A stretch of DNA of 64,000 nt from Takakia lepidozioides (lineage: Eukaryota > Streptophyta > Takakiopsida > Takakiales > Takakiaceae), in the NCBI GenBank assembly GCA_030704615.1, contig CM060733.1, forward strand, positions 43,214,001 through 43,278,000, given 5' to 3'. Below the pieces are notes generated by a model. The model made no database searches, had not been told where the DNA came from, and saw nothing but the letters and a program-made list of their open reading frames with translations. The translations under genes and the position numbers were made by a program. Position 1 is the first letter of the stretch. Each line of letters opens with the position of its first letter. Below, piece by piece: positions 42,073-53,879 of this stretch.

Positions 42073-42617
42073 GATTCACAGGATGGCACAACTCCAACGC
42101 TGCCATCATACATGACTGGTTGGCTGGCAAGTGGACAACCAAGCAATTGTAAGGAGATGATAACAGATAGAGGTGTCAAACAGCTGTATTGAATTCTCCA
42201 ATTGCAGACATTTGCAAATGCAGATTGTATTTAGAACTTGCAGAAATCCATGCTGAGCTGAAGAGATTGTCCGGTCAGATGAAGGAGGCTGGGTGCATGC
42301 CCTTTGTATTGCATGATGTGGATGACTTCTTTTTGAAGAAATTTCTCTTTGCCACGCCAGTAGGACGCGAGCCATTGCTTTGGTCAGCACGCCCTTGGTC
42401 AGCAAGACCCAGTGGGTGTGTAGAGACTGTTATATGGTCACTAACCTCATCCCAAAGATTGTTGGGGTGATGGGATGCCAACCACCTTCAACTTGTGGAT
42501 GTCGAAGGAGGCCCACGACGTATTTGCCCTGGTCATAAACTTTCCGAGGAGTGACTCTGGTGCTGCAGATGTTGAACCAAGGAAGGATTGGGGCAGATTA
42601 CAATATATAATTTTCTC
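42073..42617 (+). other. Decayed E-domain tail and spacer
   Basis: In broken frames it contains what was the E/E+ region of the preceding PPR gene (to about 42345) and a stretch near 42355-42460 without clear identity. No DYW motif is found. Confidence 0.5.
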
Positions 42618-43275
42618 TTGCAGGCATGTATGAAGATGAAAGTCCTTGCAGAGGGGAAGCGGGTCCAGAACCTTATTATTTAAAGTGGGTTCAAACCAAT
42701 CAGCTTTATACTCAACACCCTTGTCAACATGTATGAAGTGTGGTGGATGCACACCTAGTATTCAACAAAATGCCAGAAAATGATGTTACATGGAACATAA
42801 TGATACATAATGTGGTAGAGAAGCCCTTTGAGATGTATGAGCAAATGATGCAAGAAGGGATGACGCCTGACAGGGTACCATTTACTTGTGCCCTCAAGGC
42901 TGTCAAGTGCGGGAGCATGAACAATGCATTTTGAGTGGTCAACAATATGGCTATGCGAGATGTGGTCTCATGGAGTGCATTGATTGCAGGATATGCTCAG
43001 AATAGGAGTTCACACATCTATGCACAAGGGGGTGACGCCAAACCAGGTCACACATGTTATTAGCATTCTTATGGGTGTGCCAGCCTGGCTGACTTGGAAA
43101 AGGGCAGGGAGGTCCATGCTGACATCATGAAAGCTGTATCAGGCCTCATGGAATGACATGATCTCAGGATATGCTCAGCATGGGTGAGGCTTTGACACAT
43201 ATGAGCAAATGGAGTGACACCTGATAAGGTCACGCTCACTTTTGTTCTAAAGGCCTGTGCCACGATCTCAGCACT
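42618..43275 (+). pseudogene. PPR pseudogene
   Basis: Broken frames carry LAEGKRVQN, ILNTLVNMYE, MPENDVTWNIMIHNV, EMYEQMMQEGMTPDRVPFTC and DMISGYAQHG. At least eight stops or frame changes occur in 650 bp. There is no start codon and no C-terminal domain. Confidence 0.75.
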
Positions 43276-45132
43276 ACAACTACAATAACTAGGCTCTCTT
43301 CACCTCCTGTGGCTCCCTTATTACAAATCTTAGGAGGAGGAGGCTTCAGTGTACCAGTGTTGTCCAGATGGGAGGAGATGTGGGTGCTTCAGTCAACTCT
43401 GCCTAAGCTTTCTGGGTGTTGAAGTCAAGTGGAGAATCCCTTTCTAGGAAATTTCTTCCTTTCATCTTTGTTGGTGTTCAGGTGCTAAAAGGTGTCCACA
43501 TGGGCTTAGGGTGGTAGATACTTCACTTGTGTCCCAAAAAGTTGTGTGGTTGTGAAGGTAATGGAAGTTGAATTTATCTGGCTGGGATGCAACCATGAAT
43601 AAGGGTGCACTATGAGGAGAACCATGTGGCAATATTTGTAATGAGTGGTAAGAAGGCATGACATTGGAGGAGGGCGTTCTACTGGAGAAGTGCATGCTGG
43701 TCTTCTTTTATCGTGACGGTGCCTCCATCAACAAGTTCCAGGTTATTATCTTCTTGCACCCAAAGATCCTGCAGCTGGCAGCATGGAGTTAGGTGGGGTT
43801 GCATTTGATTTCAAGTCCAGTGAATCACAAATGTGGAGGATGAGTGCAGGTGCGTGAGGAGTGGGCCAGCATCTCCTTCTCCCCTGAAGTGCTCAGTGGC
43901 TTACCTGTCTGAGGCACTTGTTCCTCCGGCATCTTGGGTTTGCTTCAACTCAACTGGGTTTCTGTGGTTCTACTGTGTTGTTCTTCTGTGTCCCATGGAC
44001 CCTCTCGGTTGATGTAATATCTTTGTTCCTATCTGATCCATCTCACCCCACTACATGTGTGTACGTGTGTCAAGGTTTTCTTTGTGAGACCTGAAATATA
44101 TTCTGGTCCATGTACTTTCAACCCTGATACAAGAAACAATTGCAACTGCAGGCTCCTCCATACATTGGAAAAGATCATCCAGCTTCAAGGATTGATCATG
44201 CATGGGTGTGAACTATCATTTGTTGCTGCATTTTTTATGTCTCTTTCCTTAGGTCCTTTTAAATGCCATCATCTCTCTCTCCTGAACCCAAATATCAAAG
44301 GACAGGGCGGCTGCTTCTTCACAGCCTTGTCTCTGCACTTCCCAGCACACGTCAAAATGTACCTCCGTGTCATCTCCATGGGTGTTTTATCAGGAGTATC
44401 ACTTCTATTTACGGCTTCTGTACAGTAAGCATAGTCCGTGACCATGGCCACATGAAACAGGCCTCCAGTTTGCTTTGCGCTAAACCAGGCACCATGGATC
44501 TCACCAGAGTGTTAGAGGCCATAAAAGCCAGTTCAAGCCACAATTCCGATCCAATTCTCCATAACTGCATAATTCCATAGCTCCACAACTTCTTTCTTTC
44601 CTAAGCGCAATTGTGGTCTCTTTGTGAAGTCCGATGCAAATGCATCAGCTACTTTTGCTACCAGCTACCTGTTGCTTTTGGCAAATCACCTACTTTTCAG
44701 GCTGGATCAGATATCATGGGAAAAATAGAAGTGTATGAACATTCATTTTGTGGCGAGATACGTGTAGAGTCCAGTAACCCACCCACCTTTGAGTGGTCCT
44801 TCGATTTTTTCTTACAATGATGAAACCCATGTTCACCATGAGACATTACTTTGATACCTACCAACTTTGGTGCGAATGAAATGAGTGTATCACATATCAT
44901 ATGTTGCAAGTTCACCACAGCTTCATACCAACTGTTTGCAACATGTCTGCAGTGAGAGTCTTTGTGACTTACATGCCAGTCTGTTAATTATCCGTGCATT
45001 CTGATGGTCCCTCTTGAGTGCAGTACTGACTGCTGCATGCAACAAAAGTACGTATTTCTTCCAGGTTAACTCTCTGCTTACTAGTACTCCACCCTGACAT
45101 TTGATGTGGAAGACTTTCCATGCACTTTTGTC
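43276..45132. other. No gene recognised
   Basis: Intergenic sequence between two PPR loci. Open frames (e.g. 44057-44428 plus) have no recognisable motif and no supporting splice structure. No repeat or terminus was noticed. Confidence 0.4.
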
Positions 45133-47406
45133 TCACCAATAATCCCCACAAGAACAAAAGCCATCTTGAAAGTGGTGAAAGCGATTTGCATCCCTTACAA
45201 CAAGTGCTCGCCCAACAATCTTTGAGATGAACCTGCTGGCAGTGTGGCAGTCGTCACACACCCGAAGGTTCTTCTTGACGCGAATAGGTGTGCCCGGGGG
45301 CGTGCTGATCAGACCAAAAGCAATGGCTAGTCGCTCACTGTGGTGGCAAAGAGAAAATTCTTTTTGCTCCTCCAAATCATCGAATGAAAAGCGTGTCTCA
45401 GGCAGGTACCTGGCCTCCTTCATCCGTCCGGATAATTCGTCCAGCTCGACATGGATTTCCTTGATGTGTGGATGTGATCGATCCTCTACACCAAATGTAT
45501 GTACCTGCTTGTCCACCTCGATCCAGCAGCGTCCAGACTCCTCTCTAACACCTCTTTCTTGCATGTTTTTCTTCACCTTTGCTGTATCATCCCACCTGCC
45601 AGCAGCAGCATAGATGTTTGATAGCAGCACATAAGTTGTAGCGCTCTGTGGATCCCACTTGAGAAGGAAATTTGCTGCACGCTCTGCTAACTCCACATTA
45701 CCATGAATTCTGCAGGCACCAAGCAAGGCACCCCACATTGCAGCATCCGGTTCAATCGGCATTTTGTTAATGAAGTCCTCTGCATCTTCCCATAGTCCAG
45801 CACGGCCGAAAAGGTCCACCATGCAGCCAAAATGCTCCACTGTAGGAGTGAGGCCATGATCTCGACTAATGGAATCAAAGTAGTGACGACCTTCATCAAC
45901 TAGGCCAATATGGCTACATGCAGAAAGAACACATGTAAAGGCAATACTGTCTGGCTTCAAGCCTTTCCGTTGTATTTGTTCAAATAGTTCGATGGCCTCC
46001 CTACCACACCCATGCTGAGCATATCCTGCGATCATTGAACTCCACGAAACCACATCTTGTTCAACCATATTGTCAAAGACTCTATGTGCATCCTTCATGC
46101 TCCCACATTTGGCATACATGTCAATAAGGGCATTTTCCAGAATGACATCTAGTGGAATCCCAGCTTTAATGATATTAGCATGGACCTCATTGCCCTTTTC
46201 CAGAGCTGCCAGGCTTGCACACGCATTGAGAACACTAGTGAATGTGACTCTGTCTGGCATTACCCCTTCCATCATCATTTGTTCATATATCTTGAAAGCC
46301 TCCACACCACACCCACGCTGAGCACATCCTGTGATCATTGAACTCCATGTGACCACATCCGGTTTCAAGCCTTCTTGCTGCATTTCTTCAAATAGATATA
46401 GGGCCTCTGTGCCACACCCATGCTGAGCATATCCTGCTATCATCGTATTCCATGACACAACATCTCGTTTAGAGATGCTGTTGAACACTTGACATGCATC
46501 CTTCATACTCCTGCATTTGACATACATGTCGATGAGGGCATTCCTTAGAATGATATCTGGCACAATTCCAGCTTTGATAATGTCAGCATGGACCTCTTTG
46601 CCCTTTTCAAGACCTGCCAGGCTGGCACAGGCAGTGAGAACACAAGTGAATGAGACCTTGTTCGGCGTCACCCCTTCTCGTATCATTTGCTTGTAGATTT
46701 CAAGAGCATCTGTACCATACCCATGCTGAGCATATCCAGCGATCATTGCACTCCATGATACGACATCTCGTTCAGCCATGTTGTCAAACACTTGACGTGC
46801 ATCCACCATGCTTCCACATTTTGCATACATGTCAACAAGAGCAGTCTCAAGGAAGATATCTGGCGGAATCCCAGCTTTGATGATGTCAGCATGGACCTCT
46901 TTGCCCTTTTCCAGGGCTGCCAGGCTAATGCATGCCTTGAGAACACAAATGAATGTGACCTTGTCGGGCATCACTCCTTCCCGTATCATTTGCTCGTAGA
47001 TCATCAAAGCCTCCCTACCACAGCCATTCTTCACATATCCTACCATCATAATAGTCCATGTAAACACATCTCGTTTTGGCATTATGTCAAACACTAGGCG
47101 TGCGTCCAACACGCTTCCGCACTTGGCATACATGTTAACTAAGATGCTGAGAATAAAGATGTTTGGCTTGAATCCACTGTGAATAATGTGGGCGTGCACC
47201 TGCTTTCCTATCCCAAGATTTTCCATTCTGATGCACTCCCGCAAGAGACAGATATAAGTATTGGAGTCTGCTGACATGGCTTGTTTGATCAAAATGTGCA
47301 GTGCCTTTTTCAGTTGTCCAGCCTTACATAGTGTCCTCACATCCCTGCCACAAACAGAAGATTTCTTGTTGACCGCACCACCGGATTTTGCTTCACCTTG
47401 TATCAT
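45133..47406 (-). CDS. PPR-DYW RNA-editing factor
   Basis: From the first ATG (47406) the frame encodes 757 residues; the frame stays open up to 47553 but without ATG. Over 15 P/L/S motifs (FILSILVNMYAKCGSVLDA, SWSAMIAGYAQHGYGTDALE and so on) are followed by E1/E2 (MPIEPDAAMWGALLGACRIH, YAAAGRWDDTAKVKKNMQER) and a full DYW domain: CHHSERLAIAFGL (HxE zinc/catalytic site), CDDCH, then CSCGDYW as the terminal tripeptide. Such proteins bind plastid or mitochondrial transcripts and deaminate cytidine to uridine. Motif order is irregular in the middle: YLFEEMQQEGLKPDVVTWSS joins two S-like motifs, so one L/P set has been lost. No stop or frameshift. The target transcript cannot be told from sequence. 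Confidence 0.92.
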   Translation of the reverse strand: MIQGEAKSGGAVNKKSSVCGRDVRTLCKAGQLKKALHILIKQAMSADSNTYICLLRECIRMENLGIGKQVHAHIIHSGFKPNIFILSILVNMYAKCGSVLDARLVFDIMPKRDVFTWTIMMVGYVKNGCGREALMIYEQMIREGVMPDKVTFICVLKACISLAALEKGKEVHADIIKAGIPPDIFLETALVDMYAKCGSMVDARQVFDNMAERDVVSWSAMIAGYAQHGYGTDALEIYKQMIREGVTPNKVSFTCVLTACASLAGLEKGKEVHADIIKAGIVPDIILRNALIDMYVKCRSMKDACQVFNSISKRDVVSWNTMIAGYAQHGCGTEALYLFEEMQQEGLKPDVVTWSSMITGCAQRGCGVEAFKIYEQMMMEGVMPDRVTFTSVLNACASLAALEKGNEVHANIIKAGIPLDVILENALIDMYAKCGSMKDAHRVFDNMVEQDVVSWSSMIAGYAQHGCGREAIELFEQIQRKGLKPDSIAFTCVLSACSHIGLVDEGRHYFDSISRDHGLTPTVEHFGCMVDLFGRAGLWEDAEDFINKMPIEPDAAMWGALLGACRIHGNVELAERAANFLLKWDPQSATTYVLLSNIYAAAGRWDDTAKVKKNMQERGVREESGRCWIEVDKQVHTFGVEDRSHPHIKEIHVELDELSGRMKEARYLPETRFSFDDLEEQKEFSLCHHSERLAIAFGLISTPPGTPIRVKKNLRVCDDCHTASRFISKIVGRALVVRDANRFHHFQDGFCSCGDYW

Positions 47407-48902
47407 GGCAGCTGGTACTGCTTTCTCCCAAGGCAGGTTCGACCAACCATCAATCTGGAGGGCCTCATTTGTGTGCTTATGTCTGAAGTCTGGTGATCTT
47501 GGACTTTTCTGTGAGAACCACCAGTGGGCAGGTGACAAGCCATAGCTTCCCACGATACCCTCAGGCTACAAATCAGAGAGCTCCAAGCATAATCCAAATC
47601 AGGAAGAACTTGCAATCTACTCATAGAAAGAGAGAAGATAACTTTGCTGCTTTTTAACAGAAAATTTGTCATTAAAGTCAAGGACAGAGAGACAAGCCCG
47701 TGCACAAAACAGCATCATGCAGGTCTCTGCTGCAAGCACTCCTACAAAAACAATTTTGTGTCCATAGTGAAGATAGTCCACCTCATTGAACCTGTTATCC
47801 CACCAATGTGAAGGGTGCGAGAAGAACTCCTGCCAGTGTTGTGCTATGCTCTTTGCTTCACCTGTATGAAAGAACCAAGACCATGAGAACTTTGCCAGCT
47901 CTAAATTGGTTTTATTCAGCAGCCCTAGTGCTTGAACATTGTCTCATCAATTGAAGAGATTCAGGACCCTCCTGAAGGCTGTAACCCTGCTTGTCTTGAA
48001 TTCTTCTTAAATTGAAAGTCAGCACAATATCCAGAGTGTGATGAGGTGTTCCTTGCATCCCACTTGATCATCAAAGGCTGAAAACAACTTCAGAGTAGAT
48101 TTGTGGTGTGATTCAGCTTGTTTGCTTTCTAGAATCTTATAACCTGGCCCTCCATCCCCCTCACCTACCCAGGTTGAAGAAGAGAGAGAGAAGAAGAAAA
48201 AAAAGAAGAAAGTTTCCCTATTGGATGCATTGAGATAAGGATAATCGCTCACGAAATAATGACCTTTTCAGACTAACTTGAATTGCATAACTTTGAAGTA
48301 GAATAGTGTGAAGGATAATGGGTCATCTCCCTGGCTGTCAGAGCCTTGTAGCCATACACGGATGCCCAGTTTGGAGGAATCTGAAAGGCTAGAGAAAGGT
48401 TAACCTGAATTCTTCAATCCAACAAAGTTCAACGTGCTCACAACCACCTGTCTTCCATCTCTCACTAGCCCATACTGCAGGGACTCCCCAATTGTGTCGC
48501 ACACCCCACTAGTTGCCAATATCTACCACCCCAACAGGCAAAGTTATCAGCCAATGAAAAATACCCTTGACGTTTCCTTGCATGTCAGCCAATCTGCAAA
48601 GGCCAGAAGTCCACAATTCCAGTTTATAAAATCAAACACTTAACATCTCATCCAACAGGACAGGTGCCCTAGTCTACCAACAATATCCTGTCGCTTAAAG
48701 CTGTAGGTAGTGGTTACGTGGAATTGAAGATACTCATAGTGGGCCAGAGAGAGAGAGAAGAGACCAAGAAGCAAAAAGTCGTGTAAGTTAGACAAAGATA
48801 CTCTGCACAAAGGCTGCTAAGAGAAAAACAGAATGAAATGCTCTTTCTCCCCTCACCGCCTTGAGATATGTGACTGAAGGTCGAGAAAAAGTACTACTCA
48901 CC
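47407..48902. other. No gene recognised
   Basis: The upstream part of the PPR gene (to about 47560) may be 5' UTR or a transit-peptide exon. 48190-48215 is a short GA-rich run. Nothing else is supported. Confidence 0.4.
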
Positions 48903-49550
48903 TTGACACATTTTTTTGGAGTATCGTTTTCATTGACATAAGCTGCCACAACCAGAAGCCCTGGAACATAACTTGTTTTCACTTTCTTCACACAGTGCCC
49001 CATTCTCCCCATATCCAGATTCTCCAGCTCCAGCCTGTGATGACGATTTGTCCCACCTGTGCCATAATCACTAAACTGGCAATCTACGCAAACGTAAGTT
49101 CAGCAAACCACCTGTACATACACATCCCTACACATCTGGAATTACTGAACATTGTCAATCTCTACCCTAGACAACCCGAATTGCCTATTATGACATCTGC
49201 ACACCACCAACTGAGAAGAAGTGGGCGAGATTTTTGAGGAATCCAGAAATTTGAACTATACCTTCTAATATGCCCTTTTCCTCTCATGTACTAAATGGAA
49301 CGGGACTGCTTGGGGCTCTCATCTGTCTCTTTATCACTCCAGGTAAGTTGAATATGGTGGTTTATCAATCTTTTTTGGGTAAACGATAGCTTACCAGCTG
49401 GGCACGGCCATCTGAGTAACAGTCTTTGGCACGAGGCTGAATTTTGCCAACAATTTTCGAGTACCCAAATCCCTGATCTCGGCCCACATCAATGAGGTGC
49501 ACTGTGTTGGTAGTTTCCTTGCTAAATCTGACCACAGGTATATTCTCCAC
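48903..49550 (-). CDS. Two candidate exons of an unidentified host gene
   Basis: An exon at 49550-49398 (VENIPVVRFSKETTNTVHLI, DVGRDQGFGYSKIVGKIQPR, SDGRAQL) is bounded by TGCAG and GTAAGC. Another at about 49042-48903 (LELENLDMGRMGHCVKKVKT, SYVPGLLVVAAYVNENDTPK) is bounded by CACAG and GTGAGT. The composition is that of ordinary protein and the splice signals are good, but no domain is recognised and the connecting exons are not established. The gene may continue to about 50500 on the same strand. Confidence 0.35.
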
Positions 49551-50823
49551 CTGCACCTCACCTCCTTGCTCTTCTCCCTACCCATAATCATTTTCCAGTT
49601 CCACTCGCCTCCACTGCCTCACAATTGGTTGGGATTTTTTTCGAAACAAATCAGAATGCAATACGGTTCGGGGAACACCGAAAGGGGTACGTAGTGTGCA
49701 GCCCACACTTCAAATGAAGCTCTAGCACGACCAAGCTAAGAAGCAATGAAGCCACCCCTGCTTGACGTCCCTGGAAAGAGTCGGAGAAGCCAATGTGGAA
49801 GTAGCAGAAAGGGCGGTGGGCGCCTACAAATAACATGCTTACCCTCTCCAACTCTTCAACGCAAATCCAGAGGTTTCTTCCCAATCCCCATGTGAGGCAT
49901 CAAATTCAAAAAGACACTCAGGTAGCACCGAGAGAGGTGGGCCTTCAGAGCATGTTGGAACAAACCTATCAACGTCCTAGAGCATATGGAGAAAGCACCT
50001 GCCGTGGTGAGCCAAGCAGGCGGTAGGACCAGTAACCCGAACCACGAGCATCGCGATTGAGGGTAGACCGTGAAGTGGACAGGGCCTAGCTGCAATGCAC
50101 TCACAACAGCACAGCCCTGCCCCATACCGACACTCGCCCCTGTATTACGAGGTGGGGGCCATGCCAATTCTCTGGTTCACAGACATTTCTATCCAGCATC
50201 TGACCTAGTTGTACTTGCGATACCCTTTCGAAACGATGCGGTACCAGAGTTCCAAACGCTCAGATAGTTGAACAGCCTTCAGCCTTCATGGAGTCACACT
50301 CAAACGTACAACCATGTATCTCAACCTGTGTTGAATTTCACCTGCAGTGAGTTCGAAAAGTGTGGAGAGGTGAAATGAGCCTTGAGGGATTACGATATGC
50401 GGGCCTTCAGACGACATCTTTGTGAAAGCACTGCAAGGAAGGATAGGGCAGCCATGCGTGCATTGATGCACAAGTGCTTTGTTGACCAGAAGACAGGCAC
50501 AGTCTAGCTCCATGCTCATTACCTGCTCGTCAGGAAGTTATTGTTTCTAAAGGTTCCGGTCTGGTTTGCACAATCTGTGTTTGCATGGTGAAAGTTGGCA
50601 GGCGTGGTGGATACCATATACGCAAAAGGCGACATACCGATGTGGAGAAGCTTTGGAACGACTTGTTTTCAAATGTCACTGGGCGGGCACCACTGTACAG
50701 TAGAAGCAGGGAAACAGATGCACTTTCTCGCACATTAATCATGGTCACTCCTCTCTCTCTTGCTTTGGGGCTGTTTGTGGCCCGTCCCTCTTTCTTGTTT
50801 CTTTCTTCCTTTTGTCGCAGGAA
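49551..50823. other. Unassigned
   Basis: Minus-strand frames such as 50519-50286 (CLLVNKALVHQCTHGCPILP) could be exons of the gene at 48903-49550, but borders and phases were not resolved. No repeat seen. Confidence 0.3.
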
Positions 50824-50844
50824 GCTGTAGAGTACCATTTCACT

Positions 50845-51908
50845 TCTCATTTGCAGGATATGCTCAGCATGGGTGTGGTAGGGAGGCTTTAAAGATGTAC
50901 AAGCAAATGGTACAGGAAGGAGTGACTCCCAATAAAGTCACATTCATTGGTGTTCTCAATGCATGTGCCAGCCTAACAGCCCTGGAAAAAGGAATAGAGG
51001 TCCATACCGACATCATGAAAGCTGGAATTGCACCAGATATCGTTCTGGACACTGCCCTTGTCGCCATGTATGCCACATGCAGGAGTGTGAAGAATGCTGG
51101 CCGAGTGTTTGACAACATGGTGCAACGAAATGTGGTTTCATGGAGTGCAATAATTGAAGGATATGGTCAGCATGGTTGTGGTTTGGAAGCACTGCAACTA
51201 TTTGAACAAATGCAGCAGGAAGGCTTGAAGCTGAACAATATCACCTTTAAATGTCTTCTCTCTGCATGTAGCCATGCAGGTCTTGTAGATAAAGGGAGTC
51301 ACTACTTTCATTCCATGAGTCAAGATCATGGCCTCACTCCTGCAGTTGAGCATTTTGGTTGTATGATGGACCTTCTTGGCCGTGCTGGGAGATTGGATAA
51401 GGCAGAGGACTTCATGAACAAAATGCCAATCCAACCGGATACCGTGGTATGGAGGTCCTTGCTTGGTGCCTGCAAACTACATGCCGATGTGGGGCTCACA
51501 GAACGTGCGGCAAAATGCCTTCTCAAGTGGGATCCAGAAGACGCTCCAACTTGTGCTATTGTTATGCTATGGCTGGCAGATGGGAGGATCAAGCAAGGTG
51601 CGGAAAATGATGAAGGACAGAGGTGTCAGAAAGGAGCCAGAGCGCTGCTACATTGAGATCAACAACCAGGTTCATAAATTTGTTGTAAAAGACAGATTAC
51701 ATCCACAAATCAAGGTTTCATGCTGAGCTGAAGAGATTGTCTGGGCATATGAAGGAGGCAGGGTATGTGCCTGATGTGTTTTGTATGACAAGGAGGAGAC
51801 GAAGGAGTATGCTCTTTGCGACCACAGCGAGATGCTGGCCATTGCTTTTGGGCTGATCAGCACTCCCTCTGGGATGCCTCTCTACATTATCAAGAATCTT
51901 TTCGTGTG
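50845..51908 (+). pseudogene. Recent partial duplicate of the PPR-DYW gene at 59714
   Basis: From GGATATGCTCAGCATGGGTGTGG to GTGTGTGGTGA the sequence follows 60689-61769 almost base for base. It lacks the N-terminal two thirds and the last ~35 residues including DYW. The frame is open to about 51550; then deletions around 51550-51600 (TATGAGC... lost) and 2 bp near 51718 shift it. Substitutions such as Lys to Thr in MYATCRSV show some ageing. It starts right after a TTTGCAG, which could serve as a 3' splice site. Confidence 0.88.
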
Positions 51909-52212
51909 TGGTGACCCATGATCCACCTACTATATAACTTTACTTCAACATGCCTCATTGAGTAAACCTAGATTGATACATCATCGTGCTCATCTTCAGC
52001 AAAACACAAGCATCTGCCAAAGCACCCTGCCAAGGCACATGCAGAATCAATGCAGGTAATCCACTACCTTCTAAATCCAGACCCCCTCAATGAAGAATAT
52101 GTCATACTAATCTGTCAAAACTGGTGTATATACTGGACGATTTCTCTCTGTAATATGCTGACTCAAGGGCTGTTCCCCACTCGCCAAAACTAGCCACGTC
52201 TGACAGTTTCTG

Positions 52213-52519
52213 GCCTCTCATTTTACAATATTAGCGACGTTATGGCGCACGCCCGGCCTCAGCGGTGGACGCCCGGCTCTCCCTCCCCCCCCGGCGGCTG
52301 CAACCGCCGCCGCCTGTTCGCTGTGCCAGTCCCCTCACGTCCGCCCTGTCAGTCTGCCCGCCAGTCCGCTGCCCATGAGTCCACTCCTCGCCAAGTACGC
52401 TGGAGGCCAGTCTGCTGCGCAAGATCCCCAACTTCCAGTCCGCCGACGAGGCCCGATCTGGACCGTCCGCTCCTAAATCCTATCTGAGCCCTCCATTTTT
52501 AGGGCCTAAGCCCAAACCT
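52213..52519 (+). repeat. Left terminal inverted repeat of Mutator-like element
   Basis: The repeat begins GCCTCTCATTTTACAATATT, continues AGCGACGTTATGGCGCACGC, is GC-rich with CAGTCCGC strings, and ends CCATTTTTAGGGCCTAA. Its reverse complement is at 58172-58510 with moderate divergence. Confidence 0.85.
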
Positions 52520-52553
52520 TATCCCTGGCGCCTGCCACTTGCCAAAACCCTAA

Positions 52554-53455
52554 ATGTGCGCACTGTTGCTTTTGCACATTGTCCATCGTGTCCAGGGTAC
52601 TGCGGCGTGTTTCTTACAGGTTTTGAAGCGTGCCATCTGCACTGTACAGGGCATGGATGTGCAAGCAGAATGCCACGACAGACTGGAAATGGAAAGCCCG
52701 CTTATACGGCCTCTTCGACAATGTTTGCAAACACCAAAACCAGGAGCCTTCAACACGAAGGACCTCCTTTGGAAGAGTGAGACGCAATATGGGTATATGG
52801 GTGTGCAAGTGAATGTTCAAAAGGCTTGCATACCGTGGGATAGAGTTGATGACTTTATCCTTGGAGAGGAGAGTTTGGTAGATTACCCCACTCAGTTTTG
52901 GGTTAGTGTCCATACTAAAGTGCAACCCGGCATGCGAAAAGAGCCCAGAGGCAACATATTCCTGAACAGTATCATGTGTGCACCATCCTCACAATCCTTT
53001 TGTACAATCATTGCATGTGTGTTGCCATTTTTGTTTCCCACCTACTATGATGGATATCGATTTTGAATTTAATGTCCAGGTATCAATGCTGTTACGGTCA
53101 GGATGACAAGCGCACCAACAATGCAATAGTGGAGGATCCAAAACTCAAGCGTGGAGGACCTCTTGTGGGTGCTGGAACATCTCACCCTCATAAAGGCCCA
53201 AGGAGATAGAAGTCCGAGTATGGAGAGTCTTATAAGCGTGGTTGTCAATGTTGTTTCAAGGTCCAGCAAAACTACCTCACCCCCGACATATGTGTCATCA
53301 CGTACTACAACAACATGGAGCATACAGACCCAAAATGGAAAGCCTCACATGGGAAGGCGGCTGAGTTCAGGAACACCCGCCACGCCTATGCACCACACAT
53401 TGGTGAAGAATTGAAAGAACTGGCCTTCATTGTGGACGATGTCGAGGCAGAATAA
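52554..53455 (+). pseudogene. MULE transposase N-terminal remnant
   Basis: Two blocks are seen. The first (52630-52960) reads CHDRLEMESPLIRPLRQCLQ, then GVQVNVQKACIPWDRVDDFI. The second (about 53085-53450) carries RGCQCCFKVQQNYLTPDICV, ITYYNNMEHTDPKWKASHGK and ELAFIVDDVEAE, the Cys/His-rich DNA-binding region that precedes the catalytic domain in FAR1/MULE-type proteins. An intron-like gap separates the blocks; a TAG and a frame change interrupt the second. Confidence 0.5.
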
Positions 53456-53469
53456 ACGCTATTTGGTAA

Positions 53470-53830
53470 GTCTGTTGTAGACCAGTCCGCTAGCAGTCCG
53501 CTCATGCAGTCCGGTGGCAGTCTGCTGGCACTCCGCTCATAGAGTCCGCTGGAACAGCCTGACGGGCAAGTCCAATGTGAAGTCCTCCTGGTAAGTCAAG
53601 TGGGTTAGCCGTCCTGGTAAGTGGAGTGCATTGTATTGTCCACTGGGCAACGATGTCCACTGGGTCAGTCCACTGGGGGAGTCCACTGGCCAGTCATTGC
53701 ATTGTACTGTCCAGTACGGCCCTCCATTGTATTTGTCCGCTGCTCCAGTCCACTGCCACACTCCACTGATACAGTCCGCCGGCACAGTCCACTCTTACAG
53801 TCCGCTATTATAGTCCCACTAATGCAATCC
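53470..53830. repeat. CAGTCCGCT-type interspersed tandem repeat
   Basis: Imperfect copies of (C)AGTCCGCT / AGTCCACTGG follow one another every 12-25 bp across ~350 bp. The same words occur in both terminal inverted repeats, so this block is internal spread of the subterminal repeat. Confidence 0.75.
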
Positions 53831-53879
53831 CCTCTCAAGAATCTAATGTGCACATGGATGTTGTGCATAATTTTTTTTG

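Noticed and set aside
47407-47553. Upstream extension of the PPR-DYW protein to 47553
   Set aside because: No ATG in the extension; the only 'start' is GTG. The ATG at 47406 was used, though an upstream exon is possible.
52242-52487. GC-rich ORFs within the MULE ends as genes
   Set aside because: They fall within terminal inverted repeats and are artefacts of low stop frequency in GC-rich DNA.
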